DNA of 64,000 nucleotides, from positions 27,218,001-27,282,000 of the forward strand of contig OZ316893.1 in NCBI GenBank assembly GCA_973895155.1, read 5' to 3'. Of the stretch, positions 11,810 through 22,180 are shown one piece after another (within the stretch, counting starts at the first letter, position 1; each line of letters begins with the position of its first letter). A model generated the notes under the pieces. That model was not told where the DNA came from and searched no databases. It worked only from the letters and a program-made list of their open reading frames with translations. The stretch comes from Marsupella aquatica (Eukaryota; Marchantiophyta). Both the position numbers and the translations under genes were made by a program.

Positions 11810-14800
11810 TTGCGACCTGTCATGTCTACGTTGAGAGTGTTGGCGCGGGGCAAGCGCCCAGCCCCCCCACACAGTTCTCCCCCCTCCTCCCCCCCGCCTC
11901 GTGGTCGCCTTCGTGTTTGCTCTTCTTCATTGGATCTCTCTCATCTTCGTGATGACCCCATGCCCGATGTTCTGCCAGTCCCCCCAGTCTACTGCCCACC
12001 CCATCGACGCCCTGGCTCCTCTCCCCAGCCCATTCCCCCTCCACCCCTCCAGCATCCCCCTCCGGCCTCTTCATCCACGTCGGTTCCCCCCCCACCTCCT
12101 GTCCAGTCGGTCCCTGCTCCCTCCCCAGACGAGCGTCCCCTGCATACTTGTCCTGAGTGTGGCTGGGTTGGCCTCTCCCTTCCTCATCACCGCGGGCGGG
12201 GCCGGTGCCAACGTCGCCAGCAAGCCCAATCCCAGCCCCAGCCCCCTCTTGACCCAGTTAGCTCTGCCCCTCCTTCCTTGGAGGCTTCCGAGCAGGCATG
12301 GAGTTGGGTTCGCTCTCTAGACCCCCTTCCAGCCTACCATCCAGGGTACATTAGACCTCGCCTTTATAACCACATCCCACTAGCGTTGCGCCCATTAGTT
12401 CGGTCATCCTTGTTGCAACTCATGCAGCTTATCTTGGCGCATCCTATCGAGGTCTCCTATTGGTCTTTACTCATGCTTTTTCCACAGTGGACTCTTACCC
12501 TCCCTAGTCACGGTGGTCGCGTGGGTCATCGTGAGACTGCCTCTCGTATCCATCGTTTTCTGCGGGGAGATTGGGAACAGCTTCAGGAAGAGTACTTTCT
12601 TCGAGCCCGTTCCTTTACTACCCGTGCTTTGTCTGACCCAGCTCGCCACTCTCATCCTCCAGAGCACAGACGCCTTCGTCGCTCTTGTCGTTTGGCCCAG
12701 GCTGGTGAATATCGTCGTGCGGTCCAGGCCCTTTCTCCCACCACACCAGCCCCCCCTGGCGAGGTCACCTTGACGGCCCTTCAGGATCTCCATCCGCAGC
12801 CCTATGATCAGCTCCCTTTGTTCGTGGAGGATTTTGAGCCTGAGGAGGATCTTCAGTTTAGTAGGGACCACTTCACCTATGCTTTCCTCCATGCTCCGCG
12901 TTGCGCGGCTGGTGGCCCCTCTGGCTATGTCTTTGAGCATTTTCGTGATTTATTCCCCCCTGAGGATCCTCAGTCTGGTTTTCCAGTTTTCTTCTCCTTT
13001 TGCCAGTGTATTGCTGCCGGCCGTTTGCCTCCTCCCGTCTCTCGGCTTTTGAGTGCTTCTCGTTTATTGGCCATGGCTAAGTCTTCACCGGGTGTTCGGC
13101 CCATAGCTATTGGAGAGGTCTTTCTTCGTCTGGTGTCTCGCGCACTTTCATCGCAGTATCGCTCTGCACTATCGGATCATCTCTCTCCACATCAGTTTGC
13201 AGTGGGCGTTCCTGGCGGTTGTGAGACAGTTATTGCGGGTATTCGTACTACCTTGGACCTCCACCCTGATTGGGTTGTCCTCCAGGTTGATGTCTCCAAT
13301 GCTTTCAATACGGTTTCTCGGGCAACAATTTTTCGTGCTTTGAGGGCAGCGGATCCAGACATCCAGTCCCTTATCCCCTTTGTCCGTTGTTTTTATGGGT
13401 GTGAGGCCCCCCTCTTCTATAGTCATCACACCTCTACAGGAGTGTATACCACTCTTTCTTCTGCAGAAGGTACACGTCAGGGTGACCCTTTGGGTGGGCC
13501 TCTTTTTGCCATTGCCCATTTTACTGCTTTACGAGAAGCCTCCGCGGCCCACCCCCAGTGTATCTTCCCCTCCCTTTCAGATGACACCCACATCATTGGT
13601 CCACCTTTTGCTGTTACTTCTGCCCTCGCCACCCTTTCCACCCATTTGTTGGGCCTCGGTTTACGAGTACAGCCGGTCAAGAGTCGTGCATGGAGTCCAG
13701 CTGGGTTACCCTCTGATCTTGCGCTTCCCCCTGGGTTCTTACGTCCTGCCGACGGTCTTCGGGTCCTTGGCTCCCCAGTCGGTACCGCCTCCTTTTGCTC
13801 ATCTTTCATTGCTGACGCTCTCCAGGATGCCTTAGCCCCTACTCCTATGCTCCCTAAGTTAGCAGACTCTCAGGCAGCATTTGGGTTGTTATTGAGATGC
13901 ATCCACCCTCGTGCGTCCTATTTGGCTCGGACACATCCCCCTACCGAGGATCTTTCTCTACACCTCCGAGCGTTTGATGTCTCCATTCGTGAGACTTTGG
14001 CCTCTCTTTTAGGGCCAGGTACTTTACTCTCATCTCCGTGGCTTCATCGACAGCTCAGTCTTCCTATTTCTCACGGTGGTTTTGGGCTTACTTCCACTGA
14101 GCGCCTTGCACCTTTGGCCTTCTTGGGCGCGTGGGCGGCCGCCTTCTCATTGTTGGCAGATCGTTTCCTTACTGAGGATCGACCTTTTTTACTTTCATCT
14201 CTCATGGAGGTCGAGGAGGGTTCCCTCCCATTTCAGGTTCATTTGCGCACGGCTCGGTCATCCTTACCCGATCCTGTTCGAGCTGCGTTACCTTCATTCC
14301 AGGAGTTTTTATCCTTGGATCCCGTCCGTCTTCAGGCAGACCTTGCTGGGCGTATGCACGCTTTCACCCTCTCCAGCATCCTCACCGAGGCACCTGACAC
14401 GGACCGAGCTCGGATTCTTTCTTCCGGAGGGAAGGGCGCAGGAGGCTGGCTTCAGGCCAATCCAGTCATTCCTCACCTGCGGATGTCTTCAGCGGAGTTT
14501 GCGACAGCCATGCGTCTTCGTATGGGCTTGCCCCACCCACTTCTAGCTGGTTTACCTCCTACTTGCACTTGTGGGAAGCCTTGTGATGCCACAGGTGTCC
14601 ATCTTCTTCGATGCAGTTTGGGTGGCGAAACCATTTTTGTTCACGACGCTGTGAGAGATGCGACTGCTCAGGTTCTCTCTGGCTCTTTGGTCTGCGCGCG
14701 GCGGGAGGTGGTGCTCGAGTTACCTGGTCCTCCATCACAGCGGTTACGGGTGGATCTTACCATGGTCCGTGACGGTCACCGTACTTTGGCAGATGTAGTG

Positions 14801-15217
14801 GTGGCAAACCCATTGCGCCAAGACATCATTGGGACAGCGGCAACAACGGCAGGGGCAGCAGCATCACGAGCAGCACAAACGAAGGAGGCCAAATATGTTG
14901 CACGAGCTTCATCTGATAGCTTCCTGCCCCTTGCTCTTGAGATATTTGGGCGTCTTCATCATCAGTTCGACGGGCTTCTTCGCCAAGCTGCTCGGGATGT
15001 TCACGGCCGGATGGGTCCCACCGGGCCCCCGCTATCTGTTTTGACCACGCACTTTCGCCAACGCATTTCAGTCACCTTACAGCGTGCTCAAGCTCGGGCC
15101 GTCTATCGTCGATCTCTGACAGTGGGTGCTAGTGTGACTCCGCAGCGGCTAGCCCCCCTAGAGGACATTCCTGTCCCACTTGCCGATCTAGTTTCGACGC
15201 TTGATGTAGACCACTAG
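11810..15217 (+). CDS. Intact R2-like non-LTR retrotransposon protein (RT plus restriction-like endonuclease)
   Basis: The 1135-residue ORF encodes the element's replication protein: nicking of target DNA and reverse transcription primed on the nick. Residues 1-160 are proline-rich with a finger-like motif (C114, C117, H126/H127, C133). The RT core follows. It has the first catalytic Asp in VLQVDVSNAFNTVSR (about D494), GTRQGDPLGGPLF at about 554-566, and the two catalytic Asps in SDDTHII (D591, D592), where most elements have YADD or FADD. Near the C-terminus is a CCHC-like motif (C919/C921, C925, H931, C935). Then come H945, E813-type acidic residues and RVDL...LADVVV (D982, D995), the layout of the restriction-like endonuclease of R2/NeSL-type elements. 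No apurinic endonuclease or RNase H domain was seen. The start at 11820 or nearby is also possible. The clade assignment is by motif order only. Confidence 0.85.
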   Translation: MRPVMSTLRVLARGKRPAPPHSSPPSSPPPRGRLRVCSSSLDLSHLRDDPMPDVLPVPPVYCPPHRRPGSSPQPIPPPPLQHPPPASSSTSVPPPPPVQSVPAPSPDERPLHTCPECGWVGLSLPHHRGRGRCQRRQQAQSQPQPPLDPVSSAPPSLEASEQAWSWVRSLDPLPAYHPGYIRPRLYNHIPLALRPLVRSSLLQLMQLILAHPIEVSYWSLLMLFPQWTLTLPSHGGRVGHRETASRIHRFLRGDWEQLQEEYFLRARSFTTRALSDPARHSHPPEHRRLRRSCRLAQAGEYRRAVQALSPTTPAPPGEVTLTALQDLHPQPYDQLPLFVEDFEPEEDLQFSRDHFTYAFLHAPRCAAGGPSGYVFEHFRDLFPPEDPQSGFPVFFSFCQCIAAGRLPPPVSRLLSASRLLAMAKSSPGVRPIAIGEVFLRLVSRALSSQYRSALSDHLSPHQFAVGVPGGCETVIAGIRTTLDLHPDWVVLQVDVSNAFNTVSRATIFRALRAADPDIQSLIPFVRCFYGCEAPLFYSHHTSTGVYTTLSSAEGTRQGDPLGGPLFAIAHFTALREASAAHPQCIFPSLSDDTHIIGPPFAVTSALATLSTHLLGLGLRVQPVKSRAWSPAGLPSDLALPPGFLRPADGLRVLGSPVGTASFCSSFIADALQDALAPTPMLPKLADSQAAFGLLLRCIHPRASYLARTHPPTEDLSLHLRAFDVSIRETLASLLGPGTLLSSPWLHRQLSLPISHGGFGLTSTERLAPLAFLGAWAAAFSLLADRFLTEDRPFLLSSLMEVEEGSLPFQVHLRTARSSLPDPVRAALPSFQEFLSLDPVRLQADLAGRMHAFTLSSILTEAPDTDRARILSSGGKGAGGWLQANPVIPHLRMSSAEFATAMRLRMGLPHPLLAGLPPTCTCGKPCDATGVHLLRCSLGGETIFVHDAVRDATAQVLSGSLVCARREVVLELPGPPSQRLRVDLTMVRDGHRTLADVVVANPLRQDIIGTAATTAGAAASRAAQTKEAKYVARASSDSFLPLALEIFGRLHHQFDGLLRQAARDVHGRMGPTGPPLSVLTTHFRQRISVTLQRAQARAVYRRSLTVGASVTPQRLAPLEDIPVPLADLVSTLDVDH

Positions 15218-15454
15218 CTTGTAGCCACATTTGCTAGGTATGATGAGGACCTCGGTCAATTGCGGTAGTTTTAGTTACTCTTTCTTGGTTTTTAGGGGTT
15301 TCCTTTTGCTCACTTCTTTTAGTTCCTCTTTCTTGGTTTTTAGGGTTTCCTTTTGCTCACTTCTTTTGCGTTTGGTTTTGTCCACTTGGGACCTCTCTTG
15401 TTTATTCTTTTGTACTCTATTTGGCCTTTTTCTATATAAAGTATGTGTATATTC
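15218..15454 (+). other. 3' untranslated region of the R2-like element
   Basis: The region contains two copies of TTTCTTGGTTTTTAGGG(G) followed by TTTCCTTTTGCTCACTTC, with a period of about 48 bp (15282-15376). It ends at the arm boundary with TATATAAAGTATGTGTATATT. There is no poly-A tail, which is common for R2-type elements. Tails of the same type occur at 2.86, 5.4 and 36.5 kb. Confidence 0.65.
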
Positions 15455-15869
15455 CATGCTTCCCCAAGCTAGAAGGAAAAAGACAAAGTCTTCTCCTTAC
15501 CATCCATGTATACAAATTAAGTGCTCTTTCCTCTACTATCCATGCTAGCTCTTAACTCCTACCATCATGCAATACCATGCTCCTCCCTCAGTCTACCATC
15601 CATGCTATAGCATCCATGCATGCAGGCTACATAATGATAGTAGTATCACATATCACATAGTCAATCAAGTAGGGCATAATCTAATCAATGAGAGAAAAAG
15701 GAGACCAAAAAGTAATAAAACAGAGGGAACCAAAGGGGGTTGGTTTGGGGTGGTTTGTTGAGCTTTGAAAGGAAAAAAAATGATAAAAACAAAGAAAAAT
15801 ATCATTGTCGCTGTGTTATACTTTGGTGGTTGATGTTGCCTCTCTTTTGAGTCATGATATCTTTTACTC
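15455..15869. other. Intergenic DNA, no gene seen
   Basis: Several copies of ACCATCCATGC-like phrases lie at 15500-15625. There is no protein-like frame. Confidence 0.4.
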
Positions 15870-17103
15870 AAGCTATCTTTTGCAACATGGTAATTTTTCT
15901 CAACTACATCTTAGCACAACCTCATCTATTATGCAGTGACATCTTTCGACAAACAATATCTTTTAGTAAATTACATGTTTTGCGCAATGATATCTTTTAC
16001 TTAACAACATCTTTTGAGTAGCCACATATTTTACTTGACAACATCTTTTGTGTAATGTTGTCTTTTACTTAACAACATCTTTTACTTACTGACATCTTTT
16101 ACCTAACAACATCTTCTACTTAACAACATCTTTTGAGCAACCACATATTTACTTAACAATGTCTTTTACTTAACTACATCTTTTACTTAAATATATCTTT
16201 TGCGCAATGACATATTTATTAGCAACATCTTTTGAACAACCACATATTTTACTTAATGACACCTTTTGCGTAACATATTTTACTTAAGGAATCTTTAATG
16301 CAACAACATGTTTACGCGACAACATCTTTTGTGCATCAGACCTCAAGATCTTTTCTCATCTTGATCTATTTTCCTTACCTTGAGATCTTTTCTCACCTCG
16401 ACATATATTTTATCGTTTTCTCATTTTGCTATCTCTATCTCACCACAACATCATTTTCTGACCCTCAACATCTTTGCTCTCCTCGACATTTTTTTCCTCA
16501 TCTTGACATGTTTTTCTCACCTCACCATCTTTTATCTCCTTGACATCTTTTTCTCACCTTGGCCTGTTTTTCTCTCATTGACATATTTTTTCACCTCAAC
16601 ATCTTTTTCTCACCACACCATCTTTTGTGCAACTTTTGTCTTAACAACATCTTTTCTCTGAAAGACATATTGGGCGCCATGACATCTTGGACAACATGAC
16701 GTCTCCTTTCTTAAGGACATCTTGGGTGCCAAGACATCTTTTTTCTGAAAGATATCTTGGCTGACATTATATCTTTTTTCTTAATGACACCTTGGACAAC
16801 TTGACAACTTTTTTCTTAACGACATCTTAGGCAACATGACATCATTTTTCTTAAGGACATCTTGGGTGCCACTACATCATTTTTCTTAACGATATCTTTG
16901 GTTTTCTTCACGATATCCTGGGCAACATGACATTTGTTTTCTTAACAATATCTTGGGCGACACCACATCTTTTTTTCTTAAAGGTATCTTGGTCGACACA
17001 ACATCTTTTTTCTTAACATCTTCTTTTCTTAGCAACATCTTGGGCAACACAACATCCTTTTTCTTCACAACATCTTTTGTGCAGCGCATGGGTATTGAGC
17101 TAG
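15870..17103 (+). repeat. Degenerate minisatellite (ACAACATCTTTT unit) ending in a Helitron-like terminus
   Basis: About 60 imperfect copies of a 15-20 bp unit with core ACAACATCTTTT fill 15870-17075. Its consensus drifts along the array: CTTAACAACATCTTTTA early, CACCTCAACATCTTTTT in the middle, CTTAACGACATCTTGGGC late. The array stops at CATGGGTATTGAGCTAG|T (17087-17104). A matching end closes the array at 28.98-29.91 kb and, on the minus strand, the block at 37.28 kb. CTAG followed by T is the expected Helitron 3' end and target base. No strong hairpin precedes it and no Rep/helicase is present. Confidence 0.65.
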
Positions 17104-17252
17104 TAATTTAATAAAGTGGAGGTTTTTGGTTGCTTGCAATTCCAAGTTTGTGACATCATGTCTTTTAAAGTAGATTTCTACAAAAGGCATATATTAGAAT
17201 CTGCACATTTTTGTTTATTAAACTGTTTGCAGTCACGGTAGTCCATCATTCA

Positions 17253-17600
17253 TTAGATTTGTTTTTTTGTTTTTGTTTTTGTTTTTTTTTGTTTTTTTTT
17301 TGGAACTTGGCAATTTGTTAAAGTGGCCACCGTGGCAATGACCAGCGGGGCGCAACACAATACAAGAAAAGGGTCAGGACACACGACAACCGATGTCAAA
17401 ACCCCAATATCCCAACAGTCCTTAAAGCCAACAGCAAATAGAAGGGCCAAGTGGTAGCTAAAACCAAAAACAAAACCACACAAAAGAAAGGCAAAGCACA
17501 AACTTCCCAATGGGAAGGGTGACCCCAACACTGGCAAGGGACTAACAACAAAGACCCCAACTAATCAATTCAACTGCGACTAGAAGCCCTAGCAATCAAA
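17253..17600 (-). mobile_element. Probable truncated retroelement tail with (AAAAAC)n end
   Basis: On the minus strand the segment ends in a long tract of AAAAAC-like units (plus-strand 17257-17300). It is preceded by a T/G-rich stretch with GTGGCCACTTTAACAAATTGCC. This is the form of a LINE or SINE 3' end. A similar T/G-rich segment with an A-rich end lies at 47705-47905. TSDs were not identified. Confidence 0.45.
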
Positions 17601-18175
17601 GCAGTGATTTCAATTAGAGTATGTGTGACACGGGTAATGTGTCACTAAACAGGACGCAAGTCCTAGATTAGGACTTATACGGTCATTAGGACCGTAGCCG
17701 TAGCGTAGAGTAGTACGAATAGCCGTCTTTGCCATTATGAATAGATTAGGAGTAGATTAGTTGACTGAATGATTATGAATTAAGGGAAGGACATTATTAC
17801 AATCGGCCGAGGTATGGTGGCGGCGGCGGAGTAAAAATCCGTTAGGAGATCACGCTTGGACCGAGACACCCAACTTCGAGCCATTATCGATGACTAAAAC
17901 GACCTTGCCTTCTCACGCTCGAGCTCACCCTGGCACCTCCATAAGACCTGAGTCAATGGTGCCGCGTCCCATTTGCTCATTCATACTTTTTGGAATTCGC
18001 GGACGCTGCCACTCACTCTCGCATTTTGCTTGGATTGAGCTAACTTTTACGGGAAATTATCAAAGGTTAAGAGCGGATTATGGCGAGATTTAGTTAGGGC
18101 AAGGAAGGCCTCCACCAGCGGGCAAAACTGCCGGGCGGGGACGCGGACTCGACGAACCAGACTGCAAAGGTTAGT

Positions 18176-20424
18176 ATGACCCTTATAGCTTTGGGATTTT
18201 GGACCTTGTTTGGCGAGGTAAGTGCTAAATTCTCCGAGACTTACTGGTACTCTTGCCCCGGGAAAGCCGCCTACGAACGAAGATACACAAAGTTGGTGGC
18301 CAAGGTAGCACAGGTTAAATTTGAGAAGATAGCCATCACCAGGGATTCCAGCTACAATGAGATGCGAGACTACATCACTGAGCTATATATCAGCGAGGAG
18401 GGACTTAGATCCGTAGCAGAGGCAATTCTTGAAGTCCCCACAAAGTTCTTTAGGCTGACGGGCAGCCAGAGGCTGACTCAAGCGGAGTTAGACAAGATCC
18501 CGGGTTACATTGACCAACAGATTGCAGCCAAGAAGCACGAAGAAGACATCAGCAGACAACAGGAAGCGGCCCGTAATCTCACGTTCCTCGGGGAAAGCTC
18601 CCATGCCTTCAACTGGGATATGGCTACCCCGACGCCACCCCCAGCCCCTCGGCCGATGACCACCGGCGTACCACCAAACCGGTCCCAAGTCCGTTCGGTG
18701 AACAACACCGAGTGTGGCCCCAAACCGACCGTGCGGACCAACGCCGCCCTTGCACCTGCCCCGGCCAACCCGCCGACCAACCAGTCCCGACGGTCCTCGG
18801 ATAATCAACAGCCCAACTTATTGTAGGTAATCCGCGTCCCCGAGATAGTCTGGACCACCATCAAGAAACCAGACCACGCGGGCTACCTTAAGGAACATCA
18901 GTTGGAGCAGTTTGCTCACCTGCTATGGAGGCCTAGCGCAGCCGGGCCAAAGGAGGTTATGAGTTCATCTCCAACTTTGACATTGATGCGGCAGCCACCA
19001 AGGTTTCAGGGCTGACCCTATCACTTACGGAGTATCGATTGGCACATATCTTTTGTCTTCCAACCGGGCCTGTGTTGGTTGAACTCCAAATTTGGGATAA
19101 GGAGTATACACCCCGGCACTTCAAACCCAAGGGTAAGACAGACAACGGGTACAAGTAGGGGTCATGCACCAACTTAGTCTCTATGGAGCGGCTTAACTTC
19201 ATACGGACTACCCTACACATGATTGAGTCACGATCCAAGATCTCCCTCTATACGATTGTACAGGTGGAGCAGTATAAGCGGCGGAACTGGGCCCAATTAT
19301 TTTTCCGTAGGTTCTTGGGGGAGCTTAAGCGGGCTCAAGCAGGTATGTCTATTGGGGGAAGGACCTACCTAGGAAGTCACATCGCCATCATCCTAGCCTG
19401 GTACAAAGTGTGGCGGGAGGCCAAGGGAAAGAACATGGCCACCTCAGCCCCGACTAGCGTCGCACCCGCTCCAGAGGAGGCTACCCCGAGCGAGCAGACT
19501 ACCACGCCTCGGGCAAACCCCGAGCCCGTGGCCCCGACTAATACTCTGCCGCCTCCTTCCATTGAAATTCTGCCGCCTCCTTCCGTCAAGCCTCCGCTAC
19601 CCCCAGTTCAACCACCCCCAATCCCTCCACCACCTGAAGAAACCTTCCCCTCCCCGTTGCAGACTGCGGAGGAGGTCGCCGCCCCGCCTGAGGAACCACC
19701 GGTGCCCGAGAGGATGGAGGACTACCAAGTAGTCCCGGGGACCATGGCCTACGACCTGGTCCAGAAGTTTAGCCTGACTCTGTCAGGGGAGCTAGCGACG
19801 TACATCGGCCAACAGGTCTCGGCGTACTTCCAACCAACCTTCTTCATGTTAGAGCACCAACCACGGATCGTAAGCCGCTTAGAGGAAGAACTCATGGCAA
19901 AGGGGAACGAGATCGGGCGCCTCCAATTGCTAGTAGAACACCTCGAGGAGGAGGCCACCACCCGCCGTGAAGAGTTAGTCCGCACCGTCGAATAGCGGGA
20001 CGGACTAAGCCAGGAGTTGAGCGTGGCACAAGCAGATCTCAAGAAGTTGGACGACACTGTGCTTCAGCTGCGCTCAGAGTCCTCGGCTCAAGCTACCAGC
20101 CTGATCGACCTCAACAAACAATTCCTGCAAGCAACTCAGCAGGTGGCTAGTATCTCCGCCGAGCGAGATAAATTGCTGGCGCAGGACCAGAACCATCATG
20201 ACTCCATCGGCCAGCTCAGCCTAGAGGTAGCACGGCTCCAGACCGAGGCCAACGAAGCCGCAAACGAGGCAAAGGAGGCGGTTCCGGATAACAAGGCCTT
20301 GCAAGAGCGCATTACCCTGCTCGTAAGTCAGCGGAATGGACCTAGACCCACCTCTAATCAAGGCGGCTCGAGGTCTTGTCCCGACAAGAGGACAAACCCT
20401 GGACCAACGGCAGCTCGCACATAA
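18176..20424 (+). pseudogene. Decayed retroelement-like polyprotein (gag-like, unrecognised family)
   Basis: Three open stretches (18176-18826, 19183-19995, 20017-20424) belong to one long protein. Translation continues sensibly past in-frame TAG codons at 18824, 19156 and 19993, with one frame change near 18945. The protein would have an N-terminal domain (about 130 residues), a proline/threonine-rich linker, then a second domain containing LTEYRLAHIFCLP and FFRRFLGELKRAQAG. A very proline-rich stretch and a coiled-coil C-terminus (leucine/alanine/glutamate-rich) follow. The architecture recalls gag or 'plant mobile domain' proteins of plant transposons, but I do not recognise the family. 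No protease, RT or integrase follows and no LTRs were found. Confidence 0.5.
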
Positions 20425-20789
20425 GGGGTGGTTAGCGGAGGGAGCAGGCAGGTGCTGCTCGTTGCGGTTGGGTCAGCAACATCTTTTCCAATTAGGCTTA
20501 ACGATAGAATAGCTGTCATTAGGCGCCGATTAGCGGCGCAGTAGGAAGGATTAGGATAGGATCAGTTAGGATCATCCGGCGTAGGATAGAGCCCATCGAC
20601 GGACTAGAACTTTGGTCAGTAGGCCTGGCTAGTGACGCCAGTCAGTGCCCCTTGCCACTGACGGTCAACCGGTCAGGGGAAGTGCGGCCGGCTAGTCAGA
20701 AGTTAGTTAGTCAGTAGGCATTCCTTTCTTCTCACCTTTGGGCCATTGCCAGACCCACCCCTCAGAAGTGAGGAGTCTCCTCGCGGTTG
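20425..20789. other. Downstream sequence of the gag-like relict, no gene
   Basis: Rich in GATTAGG- and GTCAGT-like phrases, similar in style to 17640-17780 upstream of the relict. It may be untranslated or terminal sequence of the same element. No direct terminal repeat could be matched. Confidence 0.3.
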
Positions 20790-21660
20790 ACCCCTTGGAG
20801 GTGTTCAACAGACCAACTGAAGGAGTTGTGGAAGAAGTTGCAGAGTGCTATGGCGGGTCAATCAAAGCAGTCTGTGAATCTGTTCCAGAGTTTTCCACCC
20901 ATGAGCTGGTGTAGCAAGGTCCCCCACAGTGAAGACCTTGCTCTTAGCCAAAAACTCTTACCTTCCCGCATCTCGTGGTCAGAACAGTCTGCTTCCCCAG
21001 AAGAAGAACAAGTTGGTCAATGGAAAGGTACGTTGGAATTTTGCCAACAACAGTGACAAAGTGGAGATCACACTTTGAAGAGTCCCAGCCCTTAAGCAGA
21101 CAAGTGAGGGTACGCTTGGATGCAACCTGAATGCCAGGGGAGAGGAGGAGGAGATCAGTTAGTAGGGTCCCGGAACTTCCTCTCCTTACGAGCTGGTCCC
21201 TTGCAAGCAGTGAGTGTGAGTAGAGACCTAGCCATACTCACCCAAGCTCTGTCAGAACCAGTGAGGAGCTTAGTGATGCTCCTCATCTTACACACTTGAG
21301 ATTGAAGCTCAAATGATCTGATGGCCAGTCCACCCATCGGCTGAGGGCCGAGAAATAGTGGACATCCCAAGCAACCAAAGCTTTTTGGTGGGCACCTTCT
21401 GAATTCTGGCCCCATAGAAAAGTGCAGCAGATCCTTTCTAGTTGTTGGTAGCCTGCCTTTTGGGTATTGAGAAGAAGGAGATGGTAGACGGGAATTGCAC
21501 AAAGGACTTACATGCTTCAATAGGACCAACCTGCCAGCTTGAGTGAGTGTCCTATTGGTCCAATGCTGCAACCGTTTCCTGACTTTGCCCATCAGGAAGT
21601 CAGTCTCCAATCAGTGCTCCTAAGCCTGAAAAACAGGTAACCAAAAATACTTGCACAAAG
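20790..21660 (-). pseudogene. Fragment of an L1-type LINE ORF2 (region after the RT core)
   Basis: The open part at 21610-21155 reads MGKVRKRLQHWTN, then AGRLVLLKHV, then MGGLAIRSFELQSQV. These are the conserved blocks between the RT core and the zinc-knuckle of plant L1 ORF2 proteins. Further down the minus strand (to about 20790) the frame is broken but still protein-like. The usual FxWG motif is altered to FSMGPEF, and stops follow. It is a dead, 5'-truncated copy with no visible poly-A tail. Confidence 0.8.
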
Positions 21661-21764
21661 AGAGGGATTGACTCAAGAAACTCTGGTTAAGGACTTGGGG
21701 TAGTTGACTTGGGGTAGTGCTGTGAACTCAAAGTTCTCTCCTTCTCCAGCAGAACTGCCCGTGA

Positions 21765-22180
21765 CTTTGAGTGAAGCCCTTTTGGCAAATTTAGCCCCTA
21801 TTCAAATCTTGAGTAGTTCAAACTTTGAGTGAAGCACTTTTGGCGAATTTAGCCCCTATTAATTCAAATCTTGAGTAGTTCAAACTTTGAGTGAAGCCCT
21901 TTTGGCAAATTTAGCCCCTATTTAAATATTGAGTAGTTCAAACTTTGAGTGAAGCACTTTTGGTGAATTTAGCCCCTATTCAAATCTTGAGTAGTTCAAA
22001 CTTTGAGTGAAGCCCTTTTGGCAAATTTAGCCCCTATTTAAATCTTGAGTCTAGTTCAAACTTTGAGGGAAGCACTTTTGGCCAATTTAGCCCCTATTCA
22101 AATCTTGAGTAGTTTAAACTTTGAGTGGAGCACTTTTGGCAAATTTAGTCCCTATTCAAATCTTGAGTAGTTCAACCTAG
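21765..22180. repeat. 58-bp tandem array, 7 copies, alternating unit types
   Basis: CTTTGAG(T/G)G(A/G)A starts at 21765, 21823, 21885, 21943, 22001, 22061 and 22119. Spacings are 58, 62, 58, 58, 60 and 58 bp. In the first six copies GAAGCCCTTTTGGCAAA alternates with GAAGCACTTTTGG(C/T)GAA or a close variant. This points to amplification of a dimer. The array directly follows the L1 fragment. Confidence 0.9.

Larger units (their letters stand above)
5560..15454. repeat. Head-to-head inverted duplication, 4.6-kb arms, 354-bp loop
   Basis: The left arm runs 5560-10477 and the right arm 10832-15454, with the reverse complement matching almost base for base. Removing the 100-N gap and one copy of the duplicated 196-bp overlap leaves a left arm of 4622 bp, against 4623 bp on the right. 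The 979 comparable codons of the ORF show three amino-acid differences. Each arm carries one retrotransposon copy, 5' ends facing the loop. Outer flanks and loop are unrelated, so this is either two insertions or an inverted duplication. Confidence 0.9.

Noticed and set aside
20787-21056. 89-codon plus-strand frame
   Set aside because: It lies antisense to the L1 fragment and has no recognisable family.
21765-22180. CRISPR-like look of the regular 58-bp and 81-bp arrays
   Set aside because: Units are contiguous tandem repeats with no unique spacers, in a eukaryotic nuclear context.
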